A stretch of 64,000 bases of DNA, taken from contig JBCDBO010000002.1 in assembly GCA_039183535.1 (NCBI GenBank), positions 1-64,000 of the forward strand, in the 5' to 3' direction. The notes under the pieces were generated by a model. The model had not been told where the DNA came from. It did not search any database and saw nothing but the letters and a program-made list of their open reading frames with translations. A program made the translations under genes and the position numbers. The DNA comes from JBCAXA01 sp039183535. GTDB taxonomy: Bacteria; Pseudomonadota; Gammaproteobacteria; Steroidobacterales; Woeseiaceae. Shown piece after piece: positions 52,904 through 60,618 of the stretch. The first letter of the stretch is position 1. Each line of letters starts with the position of its first letter.

Positions 52904-54144
52904 GATAAATCCCCAAGCGTCGTCGCCGGATACTGCGTTAAGGTCGGCATGTCCTTATCGCCGCGGCCGGAATTACCGATTAAGATGCGCGCGCCGGGAT
53001 TCGCACGTGCGAACTCCCCCGCCGCCGAGAATGCGTGCGCGGTTTCCAGTGCCGTCAAAATCCCCTCGGTACGGCATAACTCCTCCAAGGCCGCCAACGC
53101 CGGTCCATCTTCGGCTGAGACGTAACGAACGCGACCGCAAGCCTGCAGGAACGCATGCTCCGGGCCGACACCGGAATAATCGAGTCCTGCCGAGATCGAG
53201 TGGGTCTCCTGAACTTGGCCGTCGTCGTCTTGCAGAATAATCGTGTAACAGCCTTGCAGAACACCAGGGCGACCGGTAGCCAGCGTTGCTGAGTTATCAC
53301 CAAGGCCGGGACCACGGCCGCCTGCTTCGACGCCGAAAATTTGCACATCGCGATCGGCAAGAAACGGATGAAACAGCCCGATCGCGTTTGAGCCTCCACC
53401 GACGCAGGCGAACACAGCGTCCGGCAGACCACCGGCAGAAACGATCTGCTCGCGCGCCTCCTCGCCGATCACGCGTTGCAGTTCACGTACCAAATAGGGA
53501 TACGGGCTCGGTCCGACGGCCGACCCCAATAAGTAATACGTGCCCTCGGGGTCTGACACCCAATCGCGGAGCGCCTCGTCGATAGCGGCACGCAGCGTGC
53601 GGTCACCGGTCTCCACCGCAACGACCTCAGCACCAAGCCGACGCATCCGATCAACGTTCGGCGCTTGCCTGACGATATCTTCGGCGCCCATGTAGACGCG
53701 GCAGGGCAAACCGACCCGCGCACAGGCCGCCGCTGATGCGACGCCGTGCTGTCCCGCACCGGTTTCGGCGATGACGCGCGCGGCGCCAAGGCGCTTTGCA
53801 AGCAACGCTTGGCCTACGGCGTTGTTGATCTTGTGAGCGCCGGTGTGGGCGAGATCTTCGCGTTTTAAGTAAACCTCGGCCCCCCAGCGCTCACTCAAGC
53901 GCGCCGCGCGACTCAGTGCCGTCGGCCGGCCTACCCAATCGCGCAGTTCAGCGCGGTAGTCGGCTTGAAAACCAGGGTCCGGCAAAAACGTTTGCACACC
54001 ATGATCAAGCCGCTCCAGCGCGGGCACCAGTGTCTCGGGCACATATCGACCGCCAAAAGGACCAAATCGACCGCGCGCATCGGGCAGCTCACCTGCCAGC
54101 AATTGCGCGAATGCCGCCTCGTAATCAACGTCGTCGGCCAACAC
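52900..54144 (-). CDS. trpB: Tryptophan synthase beta subunit
   Basis: The 414-residue PLP enzyme condenses indole with serine. The PLP lysine lies in LAHTGAHKINNAVGQ (about residue 102), and the phosphate loop in CVGGGSNAIGLF. FGPFGGRYVPETL marks the N terminus. TETGAGQHGVA reads here as AETGAGQHGVAS. trpF is 5 bases upstream and trpA overlaps downstream. Confidence 0.96.
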   Translation of the reverse strand: MLADDVDYEAAFAQLLAGELPDARGRFGPFGGRYVPETLVPALERLDHGVQTFLPDPGFQADYRAELRDWVGRPTALSRAARLSERWGAEVYLKREDLAHTGAHKINNAVGQALLAKRLGAARVIAETGAGQHGVASAAACARVGLPCRVYMGAEDIVRQAPNVDRMRRLGAEVVAVETGDRTLRAAIDEALRDWVSDPEGTYYLLGSAVGPSPYPYLVRELQRVIGEEAREQIVSAGGLPDAVFACVGGGSNAIGLFHPFLADRDVQIFGVEAGGRGPGLGDNSATLATGRPGVLQGCYTIILQDDDGQVQETHSISAGLDYSGVGPEHAFLQACGRVRYVSAEDGPALAALEELCRTEGILTALETAHAFSAAGEFARANPGARILIGNSGRGDKDMPTLTQYPATTLGDLS

Positions 54145-54149
54145 CAGAC

Positions 54150-54746
54150 CTATCCTCCGAACACGCGGCGTGCTGCCGCAACAAAAGCATGAATGCGTTG
54201 TGGGTCTTTGACACCCGGTCTTGCTTCGACACCACTGGACACATCGACCCCGGCGGGCTGAACCGCCTCGATGGCGGCAGCGACGTTATCCGGGTTCAGA
54301 CCCCCTGCCAATACGACGTCGGTAGCTCGCGCATAGCCGGCAGCGGCCTGCCAATCCGCGCGACCGCCGCTGCCGCTCGAATCGCTCTCGTACAACAGCG
54401 TGGCCGGTAACCCATCGGTCGCCGGCGGTGCCGAGTCCCGGTAGACCGGCAAGGGGCGAATTCGCGGCGGCAACGGCAGCGCGGCAAAGTCGGCCGCATC
54501 GGTCTGCACAATGTCGGGGTCGAAGCGCTCGATAACGGCGCGAGCGAGATCCGCCGGCGGATGGCGCATGACCGCAACGATCGCGACTTGGCCGCGCGCC
54601 GGGGCCGCCAAGGCCACCGCTTGAGCAATACCGACTTGCCGGACGGAGGTGGCAAACACGAACCCGATTGCATCGGCGCCCGCCGCTAACGCGGCAGCAA
54701 CGTCCGCCGGGCCGGTCATACCGCAGATCTTGACCCAGTGCTTCAC
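54150..54746 (-). CDS. trpF: Phosphoribosylanthranilate isomerase
   Basis: At 198 residues it is a compact beta/alpha barrel that performs an Amadori rearrangement in tryptophan synthesis. It begins WVKICGMTGPADVAAALAAGADAIGFVF (catalytic Cys in KICGM), has the general acid Asp in FDPDIVQTDA, and ends GVDVSSGVEARPGVKDPQRI. It is separate from trpC, unlike the fused E. coli enzyme, and overlaps trpC by 4 bases. Confidence 0.95.
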   Translation of the reverse strand: MKHWVKICGMTGPADVAAALAAGADAIGFVFATSVRQVGIAQAVALAAPARGQVAIVAVMRHPPADLARAVIERFDPDIVQTDAADFAALPLPPRIRPLPVYRDSAPPATDGLPATLLYESDSSGSGGRADWQAAAGYARATDVVLAGGLNPDNVAAAIEAVQPAGVDVSSGVEARPGVKDPQRIHAFVAAARRVFGG

Positions 54747-55540
54747 GGCGCTGCCTCGACCGCAGCGCGATGCAGCGCGCGCAAGTGTTCGGTCGGATTC
54801 GCCGAGCGCATTAACGCCGTGCCGACTAACGCCCCGCCGTAGCCCGCGCCAACAGCCGCGGCGGCATCGCCCGGCGTTGCAATGCCGCTCTCGGCAATGC
54901 CCAGCGCATCACTCGGTAGCGACGGCGCCAAACGCGCCAGTCGAGTCGAATCGACGGCAAGCGTCCGTAAATCGCGGCTGTTGACCCCAAACAATACCTG
55001 CCGAGCGAGCGTCGCTGCATCGATGGCTGCTATCTCGCGTAAGGCCACGAGGCGACGAATATCGGCATCGTCGAACGCCTCCAACAACACGAATAAAGAC
55101 CGTTCGATCGCACCGAGCGTGAGCGCGCGCAGCGTCGCATCATCGAGCATAGCGGCGATCAGTAAAACACCGCTCGCGCCGGCCGACCGTGCCTCGTCCA
55201 GTTGCCGAATATCGGTCAAGAAGTCCTTACGCATAACCGGCGTTGCCGGCAACGCCGCTGCGATCGTGGCCAAATCAGCGACCGAGCCCCCGAAGCGGGT
55301 CGGCTCAGTCAGTACAGAAATCGCGGCAGCACCCCCGGCAACGTAACGTTTTGCCCGTACCGCGATGTCATCGTCACGCCCGAGCTCGCCCTCGGCCGGA
55401 GAAACACGCTTGATCTCCGCAATGATGGCAAACGAGTCGTTGGGGAAGGCAACGGGCGCTGGCGGCAGTGAGAACCGGCTGGGCAATGCAGCCGCCCTTT
55501 CCCGGCTCGCCGTGGCCATCTGCAGAAGAAAGTCGCTCAT
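54743..55540 (-). CDS. trpC: Indole-3-glycerol phosphate synthase
   Basis: This 265-residue barrel closes the indole ring. The key motifs are AIIAEIKRVSPAEG (catalytic Glu-Lys near residue 45), ISVLTEPTRFGG, MRKDFLTDIRQLDEARSAGA, FGVNSRDLRTL (Asn), and AESGIATPGDAAAAVGAGYGGALVGTALM. It overlaps trpF and trpD by 4 bases each, so it is cotranslated with both. Confidence 0.95.
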   Translation of the reverse strand: MSDFLLQMATASRERAAALPSRFSLPPAPVAFPNDSFAIIAEIKRVSPAEGELGRDDDIAVRAKRYVAGGAAAISVLTEPTRFGGSVADLATIAAALPATPVMRKDFLTDIRQLDEARSAGASGVLLIAAMLDDATLRALTLGAIERSLFVLLEAFDDADIRRLVALREIAAIDAATLARQVLFGVNSRDLRTLAVDSTRLARLAPSLPSDALGIAESGIATPGDAAAAVGAGYGGALVGTALMRSANPTEHLRALHRAAVEAAP

Positions 55541-56568
55541 TCGCGATGCGCGTCGAAAGCGGCCAATTTGGCGAGCAGGCGCGCCGCATCGCCATTATCG
55601 ATGGCGCTGGCTGCGCGCGTTACGCCTTCGCGCGGCGAGTCAACGCGACCGGCAACCTCAAGGGCCAGCGATGTTGCCATCAGCAGCGCATCGCGATGCG
55701 GGCCATAGTCCTCACCATTGAGAACGCGCTGCAACGCCGCCGCATTGATCGTCGCATCACCACCGGCCAAGTGCTCTGGTGCACAGCGAGCAATACCGTA
55801 GTCCTCTGGCGTTCGCTCGCGCTCAGTGACCTTGCCACCGGCAACATCGAGCAACAGGAAGCTGCCAACCGGCGTCGCTTCGTCCCAACCCGGCTCACCG
55901 TGAATAACGAACGAGCGCTTGGCCGGCAAGCCTGCCAGGCTGTCGGCCATTAACCGGGCGACGTTTGGCGAGAACGCACCGATGACGTTGTACGGCGGTG
56001 CCGCCGGGTTGGTCAACGGGCCAAGTAGGTTAAACACGGTCCGGACACCCATGGCCGCTCGAATCGGCGCAATCGCCTTCATCGCCGGGTGAAATGCCGG
56101 TGCGAAGAAAAACGTAAAGCCCGTTTCGGTCAAGCAGCGAGCCGCATCTGGCGGCGGCAATGGCAAGGTAAGACCCAACGCCTCGAGCACGTCGGCACTA
56201 CCAGACTTACTCGACACCGACCGATTGCCATGCTTGGCAACCGGTAACCCGGCCGCCGCGGTCAGTAACGCCGCACCCGTCGACAAATTAAAGGTGCCCG
56301 AACCGTCACCGCCGGTACCGACGATATCGATACAATCGAGATCGTCTGGAATGTCTGGCACGCGAGCGAGCGAGCGCATCGTGCGAGCGAAACCCCGAAT
56401 CTCGGCCGCCGTTTCGCCTTTGCTGCGAAGCGCCGCCAGCAGTGCACCGGCACGCGCCGGCGGCAGCGCCTCATCGGTCAAACTCTGCATCACTTGACCG
56501 GCCACCGTCTCTGATAAAGACCGGCCGTTCAACAGCTGCTCCAGCCAGTCCGGCGTTGGCTCACCCAT
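55537..56568 (-). CDS. trpD: Anthranilate phosphoribosyltransferase
   Basis: The 343-residue enzyme transfers phosphoribose to anthranilate. It shows DIVGTGGDGSGTFNLSTGAALL (phosphate loop), AKHGNRSVSSKSGSADVLEALG, and VFNLLGPLTNPAAPPYNVIG. Its stop/start junction with trpC overlaps by 4 bases, and the start shares one base with the trpG stop (TAATG type). It is unfused to trpG, unlike E. coli. Confidence 0.96.
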   Translation of the reverse strand: MGEPTPDWLEQLLNGRSLSETVAGQVMQSLTDEALPPARAGALLAALRSKGETAAEIRGFARTMRSLARVPDIPDDLDCIDIVGTGGDGSGTFNLSTGAALLTAAAGLPVAKHGNRSVSSKSGSADVLEALGLTLPLPPPDAARCLTETGFTFFFAPAFHPAMKAIAPIRAAMGVRTVFNLLGPLTNPAAPPYNVIGAFSPNVARLMADSLAGLPAKRSFVIHGEPGWDEATPVGSFLLLDVAGGKVTERERTPEDYGIARCAPEHLAGGDATINAAALQRVLNGEDYGPHRDALLMATSLALEVAGRVDSPREGVTRAASAIDNGDAARLLAKLAAFDAHRE

Positions 56569-57170
56569 TACGCTGCTCCACTCAGGAAATTGCCCATCAA
56601 CGTATTACCGTCCGGCGTCAGCACACTCTCTGGATGGAACTGCACGCCAGCCAACGGTAGATCCCGATGCCGCACGGCCATCAGTTCACCGGCCTCGGTG
56701 GTCGCCGTACTGACCAATGCGGCTGGCAAATCGTCTACCTCAGCACACAAGCTGTGATACCGGCCAACCTGCATCGGGTTTGGTATCCCGGCGAACAAGT
56801 GCTCGTCATTGTGCGACGCCAAGGACGTCTTGCCGTGCATTAGCCGGGGTGCTGCCACAATGTCGCCGCCAAAATGCTGCACGATGCATTGATGGCCGAG
56901 GCAGACACCTAGCAACGGCACGTTACCGGCGAAGCTCGCGATCATCGCTAACGACACGCCGGCATCGTCGGGACGGCCCGGTCCGGGTGAAATAACGACA
57001 TGACTTGGCGCCAGCGCTTGTGCAGCCGCGGTATCGATCTCGTCATTGCGGTAGACCCACACTTCGGCGCCGAGCGCCGCAAAGGCCTGCACGAGGTTGA
57101 ACGTAAACGAATCGTAGTTATCGATCATTAACAAACGTGGGGCGCCGGACGCGGCGGTGAAGTGCTGCAT
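56568..57170 (-). CDS. trpG: Anthranilate synthase glutamine amidotransferase (component II)
   Basis: A 200-residue class I amidotransferase that supplies ammonia to TrpE. The catalytic triad is visible: Cys in LLGVCLGHQCI (about residue 80) and His-Glu in GVQFHPESVLTP (about 178). MIDNYDSFTFNLVQAF marks the N terminus and ISPGPGRPDDAG the oxyanion region. Its one-base overlap with trpE suggests tight stoichiometry. It may also serve p-aminobenzoate synthesis if no separate pabA exists. Confidence 0.94.
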   Translation of the reverse strand: MQHFTAASGAPRLLMIDNYDSFTFNLVQAFAALGAEVWVYRNDEIDTAAAQALAPSHVVISPGPGRPDDAGVSLAMIASFAGNVPLLGVCLGHQCIVQHFGGDIVAAPRLMHGKTSLASHNDEHLFAGIPNPMQVGRYHSLCAEVDDLPAALVSTATTEAGELMAVRHRDLPLAGVQFHPESVLTPDGNTLMGNFLSGAA

Positions 57171-58570
57171 TACAGGCCCTCCGCGGCGATCGCCAGTGCC
57201 GATCGTAGAATCGCGCTTTTGTGCAAAACCTCGTGATACTCCGCGGTCGGATCGCTATCGGCGACAATGCCAGCACCCGCCTGAAAACTGTAGTTATCGC
57301 CGTCGAAAACCAGCGTACGAATCGTGATGGCCTGGTCCATATCGCCGCTCTTGCCAAAATAACCAACGGTGCCGGCGTACAGCTCGCGGTTCACCGGCTC
57401 AAGCTCATCGATGATCTGCATCGCACGAACTTTTGGCGCGCCGACCAGCGTGCCGGCTGGAAACGCGGCCGCGAACAAATCGAACGCATCGGCATCGGTC
57501 GCGAGGGTACCGCTGACCCCGGACACGATGTGCATAACGTGACTGTAGCGCTCGATCGTCATGTAGGGATCGACGTGGACAGTCCCGACCTCGGCGACAC
57601 GACCAAGATCGTTGCGCGCAAGGTCAACCAGCATGACGTGCTCGGCGCATTCCTTCGGATCGGCAAGCAACTCTTGCTCCAATTGACGATCAACATCAGC
57701 CGTCTCACCACGGGGCCTTGTACCAGCGATCGGTCGCAGCGATGCTTGCCGATCGCTGCAGCGAACCAGCGCTTCCGGAGACGAGCCAGCGACCTGTAAG
57801 CCGCCGATATCGAGGTAGAACATATACGGCGACGGGTTCAGCAAGCGCAGCGCCCGGTAGACATCGAACGGCGGCGGACGGCCAGCACCGGCGAAACGCA
57901 CCGACAAGACGATCTGGTAAATATCGCCGGCACGGATGTATTTCTGACAGCGCCGCACCAAGTCCTCGAACGTCGCTTGATCGAGACTGGCGCTTGGCGG
58001 GGTCGGATTGGACTCGCTGGATTGGGCTGGCAATGGACCGCGCAGCAAGTCGATAACGCGTTGTTTAAGCTGGCGCCTTTCGACATCGCTGCCGGCGTGC
58101 AACAAGGCCATCCGTCTCGTGAGATGATCGAACACAAGCACCGACTCACAACCGGCGTATGCGGCGACGATACCGTGCTCAGACGGCCGTGGCGCTGCCA
58201 GTCGTTCGAAGTAACGAACGATATCGTAGGCGGCGTAGCCGACCAGACCACCATCGAAAGGCAGATCGTCAATCGCCGGCGCCAACGCGGGCGTCGTCGC
58301 CAGCGCTTCCCGCAGCAGCGCTTTCAGACCATCGATGTCGTTAGGTAGCGGCCGCTCATCAGTGCCGATACGGACGCTGTCACGACCGATCGTCACCTCG
58401 GTCGCCGCGCCGAAGCCGAGAAACGAATACCGGGCAAGACGAGTGCCGCCCTCGACGCTTTCCAGCAGGTACCTTGGCCGTAGCGGTTGCAGCTTAAGGT
58501 AGGCCGAGACAGGCGTATCGAGGTCGGCCGCAATGTCGAAATTGCCCGGCAGCTGCTCGCGGTCAGTCAT
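57170..58570 (-). CDS. trpE: Anthranilate synthase component I
   Basis: The 466-residue chorismate-utilising enzyme makes anthranilate with TrpG. The allosteric tryptophan site is present in YLLESVEGGTRLARYSFLGF (the LLES motif), so feedback inhibition is expected. The catalytic half has FLIGGLRPIAGTRPRG-like SLRPIAGTRPRGET, ELLADPKECAEHVMLVDLARNDLG and FPAGTLVGAPKVRAMQII. The ribosome site is weak (GTAGCC before the ATG). It is the first structural gene after the attenuator. Confidence 0.95.
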   Translation of the reverse strand: MTDREQLPGNFDIAADLDTPVSAYLKLQPLRPRYLLESVEGGTRLARYSFLGFGAATEVTIGRDSVRIGTDERPLPNDIDGLKALLREALATTPALAPAIDDLPFDGGLVGYAAYDIVRYFERLAAPRPSEHGIVAAYAGCESVLVFDHLTRRMALLHAGSDVERRQLKQRVIDLLRGPLPAQSSESNPTPPSASLDQATFEDLVRRCQKYIRAGDIYQIVLSVRFAGAGRPPPFDVYRALRLLNPSPYMFYLDIGGLQVAGSSPEALVRCSDRQASLRPIAGTRPRGETADVDRQLEQELLADPKECAEHVMLVDLARNDLGRVAEVGTVHVDPYMTIERYSHVMHIVSGVSGTLATDADAFDLFAAAFPAGTLVGAPKVRAMQIIDELEPVNRELYAGTVGYFGKSGDMDQAITIRTLVFDGDNYSFQAGAGIVADSDPTAEYHEVLHKSAILRSALAIAAEGL

Positions 58571-58613
58571 GGCTACGGCTACTGTGTCTATTCATCGATC
58601 ATTTCTTCCGTGC

Positions 58614-58647
58614 AAAAAAAAACCCACCTCGGTGGTTTCGAGATGGG
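58614..58647 (-). terminator. trp attenuator terminator
   Basis: On the minus strand CCCATCTCG (58639-58647) pairs with CGAGGTGGG (58623-58631) with one wobble, and nine T residues follow (58614-58622). It lies 44 bases before the trpE start. CCC-A-TCTC of the first arm can instead pair with GAGAGGG (58688-58694), giving an antiterminator. This is the classical alternative-hairpin arrangement. Confidence 0.93.
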
Positions 58648-58676
58648 CTTGCTGTGTCGGACTCTGCGGTCGCGCG

Positions 58677-58742
58677 CTAGCGAATCACCCTCTCTGTGGA
58701 GGGCCACCACCATGCAGTTTGCGGCGCCGAAATCGTGCTCAT
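58677..58742 (-). CDS. trpL: trp operon leader peptide
   Basis: A 21-residue peptide starting MSTISAPQTAWWWPS contains three consecutive Trp codons (TGG x3, plus-strand 58704-58712) and ends at a TAG (58677-58679). Scarce charged tRNA-Trp would stall ribosomes on the three codons, which cover CCCTC (58699-58703), freeing GAGAGGG for the antiterminator. There is almost no 5' leader before the ATG if the promoter called here is right, so it may be translated leaderless. Too short for usual gene finders. Confidence 0.92.
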   Translation of the reverse strand: MSTISAPQTAWWWPSTERVIR

Positions 58743-58749
58743 GGTTGGA

Positions 58750-58778
58750 TTGTTACCGCGTGTAGTCTGTTCGGTCAA
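58750..58778 (-). promoter_or_regulatory. trp operon promoter
   Basis: On the minus strand TTGACC (58773-58778) and TAACAA (58750-58755) are separated by exactly 17 bp. The -35 box contains the stop codon of the upstream DUF885 gene (58775-58777). The predicted start point falls within a few bases of the trpL ATG. I see no clear TrpR operator (CTAG-rich palindrome). Confidence 0.75.
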
Positions 58779-60607
58779 GACGGATTGCGGGCGAGCCGCT
58801 GCCGCTCAGCCGCGATAAAGCGGCGAATCTCCTCATCGAGCACCGTCATTGGGATCGGTCCGTTGGCCAGTACGGCATCGTGAAACCGGCGTACATCGAA
58901 ACCGTCACCAAGCGCGCGCTCCGCTTCGGCGCGCAGTTGCATGATGCGGATCATGCCGACTTTGTAGGCCGTCGCCTGACCGGGATAGACGAGGTAGCGG
59001 TCGATCGCGTTGATAACATCGCCTTCCGGGTTTGGCGTTGTCTCGAGCAAGTAATCGATCGCCTGTTGGCGACTCCAGCGCTTGGCGTGCATACCGGTAT
59101 CGACGACGAGTCGACAAGCGCGCCATAACTCCATCGCCAGCCGACCGAAGTCGCTGTACGGGTCTGGGTACGCAGCGATTTCCGTCGGCAGCCATTCTGA
59201 ATACAGGCCCCAACCTTCCGAAAACGCGGTTACGCGGCCGAACCGACGAAAGCGCGGCAACTCGCCAAGCTCTTGCTGGATGGCGATTTGCATATGGTGA
59301 CCTGGAATGCCTTCGTGATAGGCGAGCGCCCGCATCTGATAGGTCGGCATACGGTCCATCCGGTAGAGGTTCGCGTAGTAGACGCCTGGCCGCGTACCAT
59401 CCGCCGCGGGCCGCGAGTAAAACGCCTTGCCGGCCGACTTCTCGCGAAACGGCTCGACCCGGCGCACGACCATGCTGGCTTCAGGCTTGCGAATGAATAA
59501 CTCATCGAGTCGCAGGCGCATGGCATCGATGATCGCCGTCGCTTCCTCTAAGTACCGTTGCCGTCCGGCCGCGGTATTCGGGTAATAGAACTGCGCGTCG
59601 GTCCGCGTGAACTCGAAGAACGCCGGCAGCGAGCCGTCGAACTCAACAGCCGCCATAATCGCGCGCATTTGCGCGTGAATACGGGCGACCTCATCCAGGC
59701 CAATCTGGTGCAGCTCATCGGCGGTGAGCGTCGTTGTTGTGTAGCGACGCAGCATAGCCGCGTAATAAGCATCACCGTCGGGCAGCGACCAGACACCGTT
59801 ATCGCCATCGGCGAGTTGTTGATTGGCGGTTAGCGCTGCTACCAAGCGCGAGTACGCCGGTCCGACAACGGTGACGAGCGCAGCATCGGCATCGGCCAAC
59901 AGCCGCTCGGCCTCGCTTGCCGGCAAATCGAGCGCTGCCAGTTTGCTGCGAAAATCGGCTCGGATGGTCGAGTCCGTTCCTGATGCATCGAATGGCGCAC
60001 CGCGAGTCACATTGGCAGCGGCTTCCAATGCTTGCGGGAATACCAGCGCGGGCGCCACGACGCCTTTATCGGCGGAGCGCTCTAACTGAGCAACGACTTG
60101 GTCGAACAAGACGCCGACGGCATTCAGCCGCGCAATGTACGTCTTCGCGTCAGCGAGCGAGCGGATACTGTGATTGTTGATTAAGAACGCGGGTACGGAC
60201 GTGTGAATCCCCGAGCGGTGATCGATGGGGTAGTCGTGATCGTGCCACTGAAACTCATCGATACGCTGCTCAAGCTCGCGCTTCAAAAGCCGCAAGCTAA
60301 GCTCATCCTGGCCGCTAAACGCGCGCTCATCGAAGCGTTCCGCGGTACTGGCAAGCGTCGCTTTATCGAACGCCAGCGTCTGCTCGGCAAACGAATAACT
60401 GCGGTCGTACCACTCACCGTCGCGCGTCCGCTCACCGAGGCGCGTCAGCTGTTCAGGATTTCGTGCTAGACGCTCGGCGAATACCGTTTCGAAAAACGCG
60501 TTCAACTTGGCACTGTCCGTGGCTTTGCTCGCAACGGTTGCGCTTTGCTCGGTCGTCTGGCAGGACACCAGAAAAAATACGGCGGCAATAGTCAATACAA
60601 TCCGCAT
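58775..60607 (-). CDS. DUF885 family lipoprotein (peptidase-like)
   Basis: From the ATG at 60607 (AAGGGG site upstream) the 610-residue protein has a lipoprotein signal, FFLVSC near residue 16. The DUF885 body shows a zinc-peptidase-like HExxxxHH segment, ALAYHEGIPGHHMQIAIQQELG, followed by FSEGWGLYSEWL as the possible third ligand. DUF885 proteins resemble M32-like metallopeptidases, but substrates are generally unknown. It is 11 bases downstream of the SLC13 permease gene and likely cotranscribed. Its stop lies inside the trp promoter. Confidence 0.88.
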   Translation of the reverse strand: MRIVLTIAAVFFLVSCQTTEQSATVASKATDSAKLNAFFETVFAERLARNPEQLTRLGERTRDGEWYDRSYSFAEQTLAFDKATLASTAERFDERAFSGQDELSLRLLKRELEQRIDEFQWHDHDYPIDHRSGIHTSVPAFLINNHSIRSLADAKTYIARLNAVGVLFDQVVAQLERSADKGVVAPALVFPQALEAAANVTRGAPFDASGTDSTIRADFRSKLAALDLPASEAERLLADADAALVTVVGPAYSRLVAALTANQQLADGDNGVWSLPDGDAYYAAMLRRYTTTTLTADELHQIGLDEVARIHAQMRAIMAAVEFDGSLPAFFEFTRTDAQFYYPNTAAGRQRYLEEATAIIDAMRLRLDELFIRKPEASMVVRRVEPFREKSAGKAFYSRPAADGTRPGVYYANLYRMDRMPTYQMRALAYHEGIPGHHMQIAIQQELGELPRFRRFGRVTAFSEGWGLYSEWLPTEIAAYPDPYSDFGRLAMELWRACRLVVDTGMHAKRWSRQQAIDYLLETTPNPEGDVINAIDRYLVYPGQATAYKVGMIRIMQLRAEAERALGDGFDVRRFHDAVLANGPIPMTVLDEEIRRFIAAERQRLARNPS

Positions 60608-60618
60608 CGGTGAGCCCC

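Noticed and set aside
58159..58348. Small plus-strand frames opposite trpE
   Set aside because: Shadows of conserved TrpE sequence with no ribosome site.
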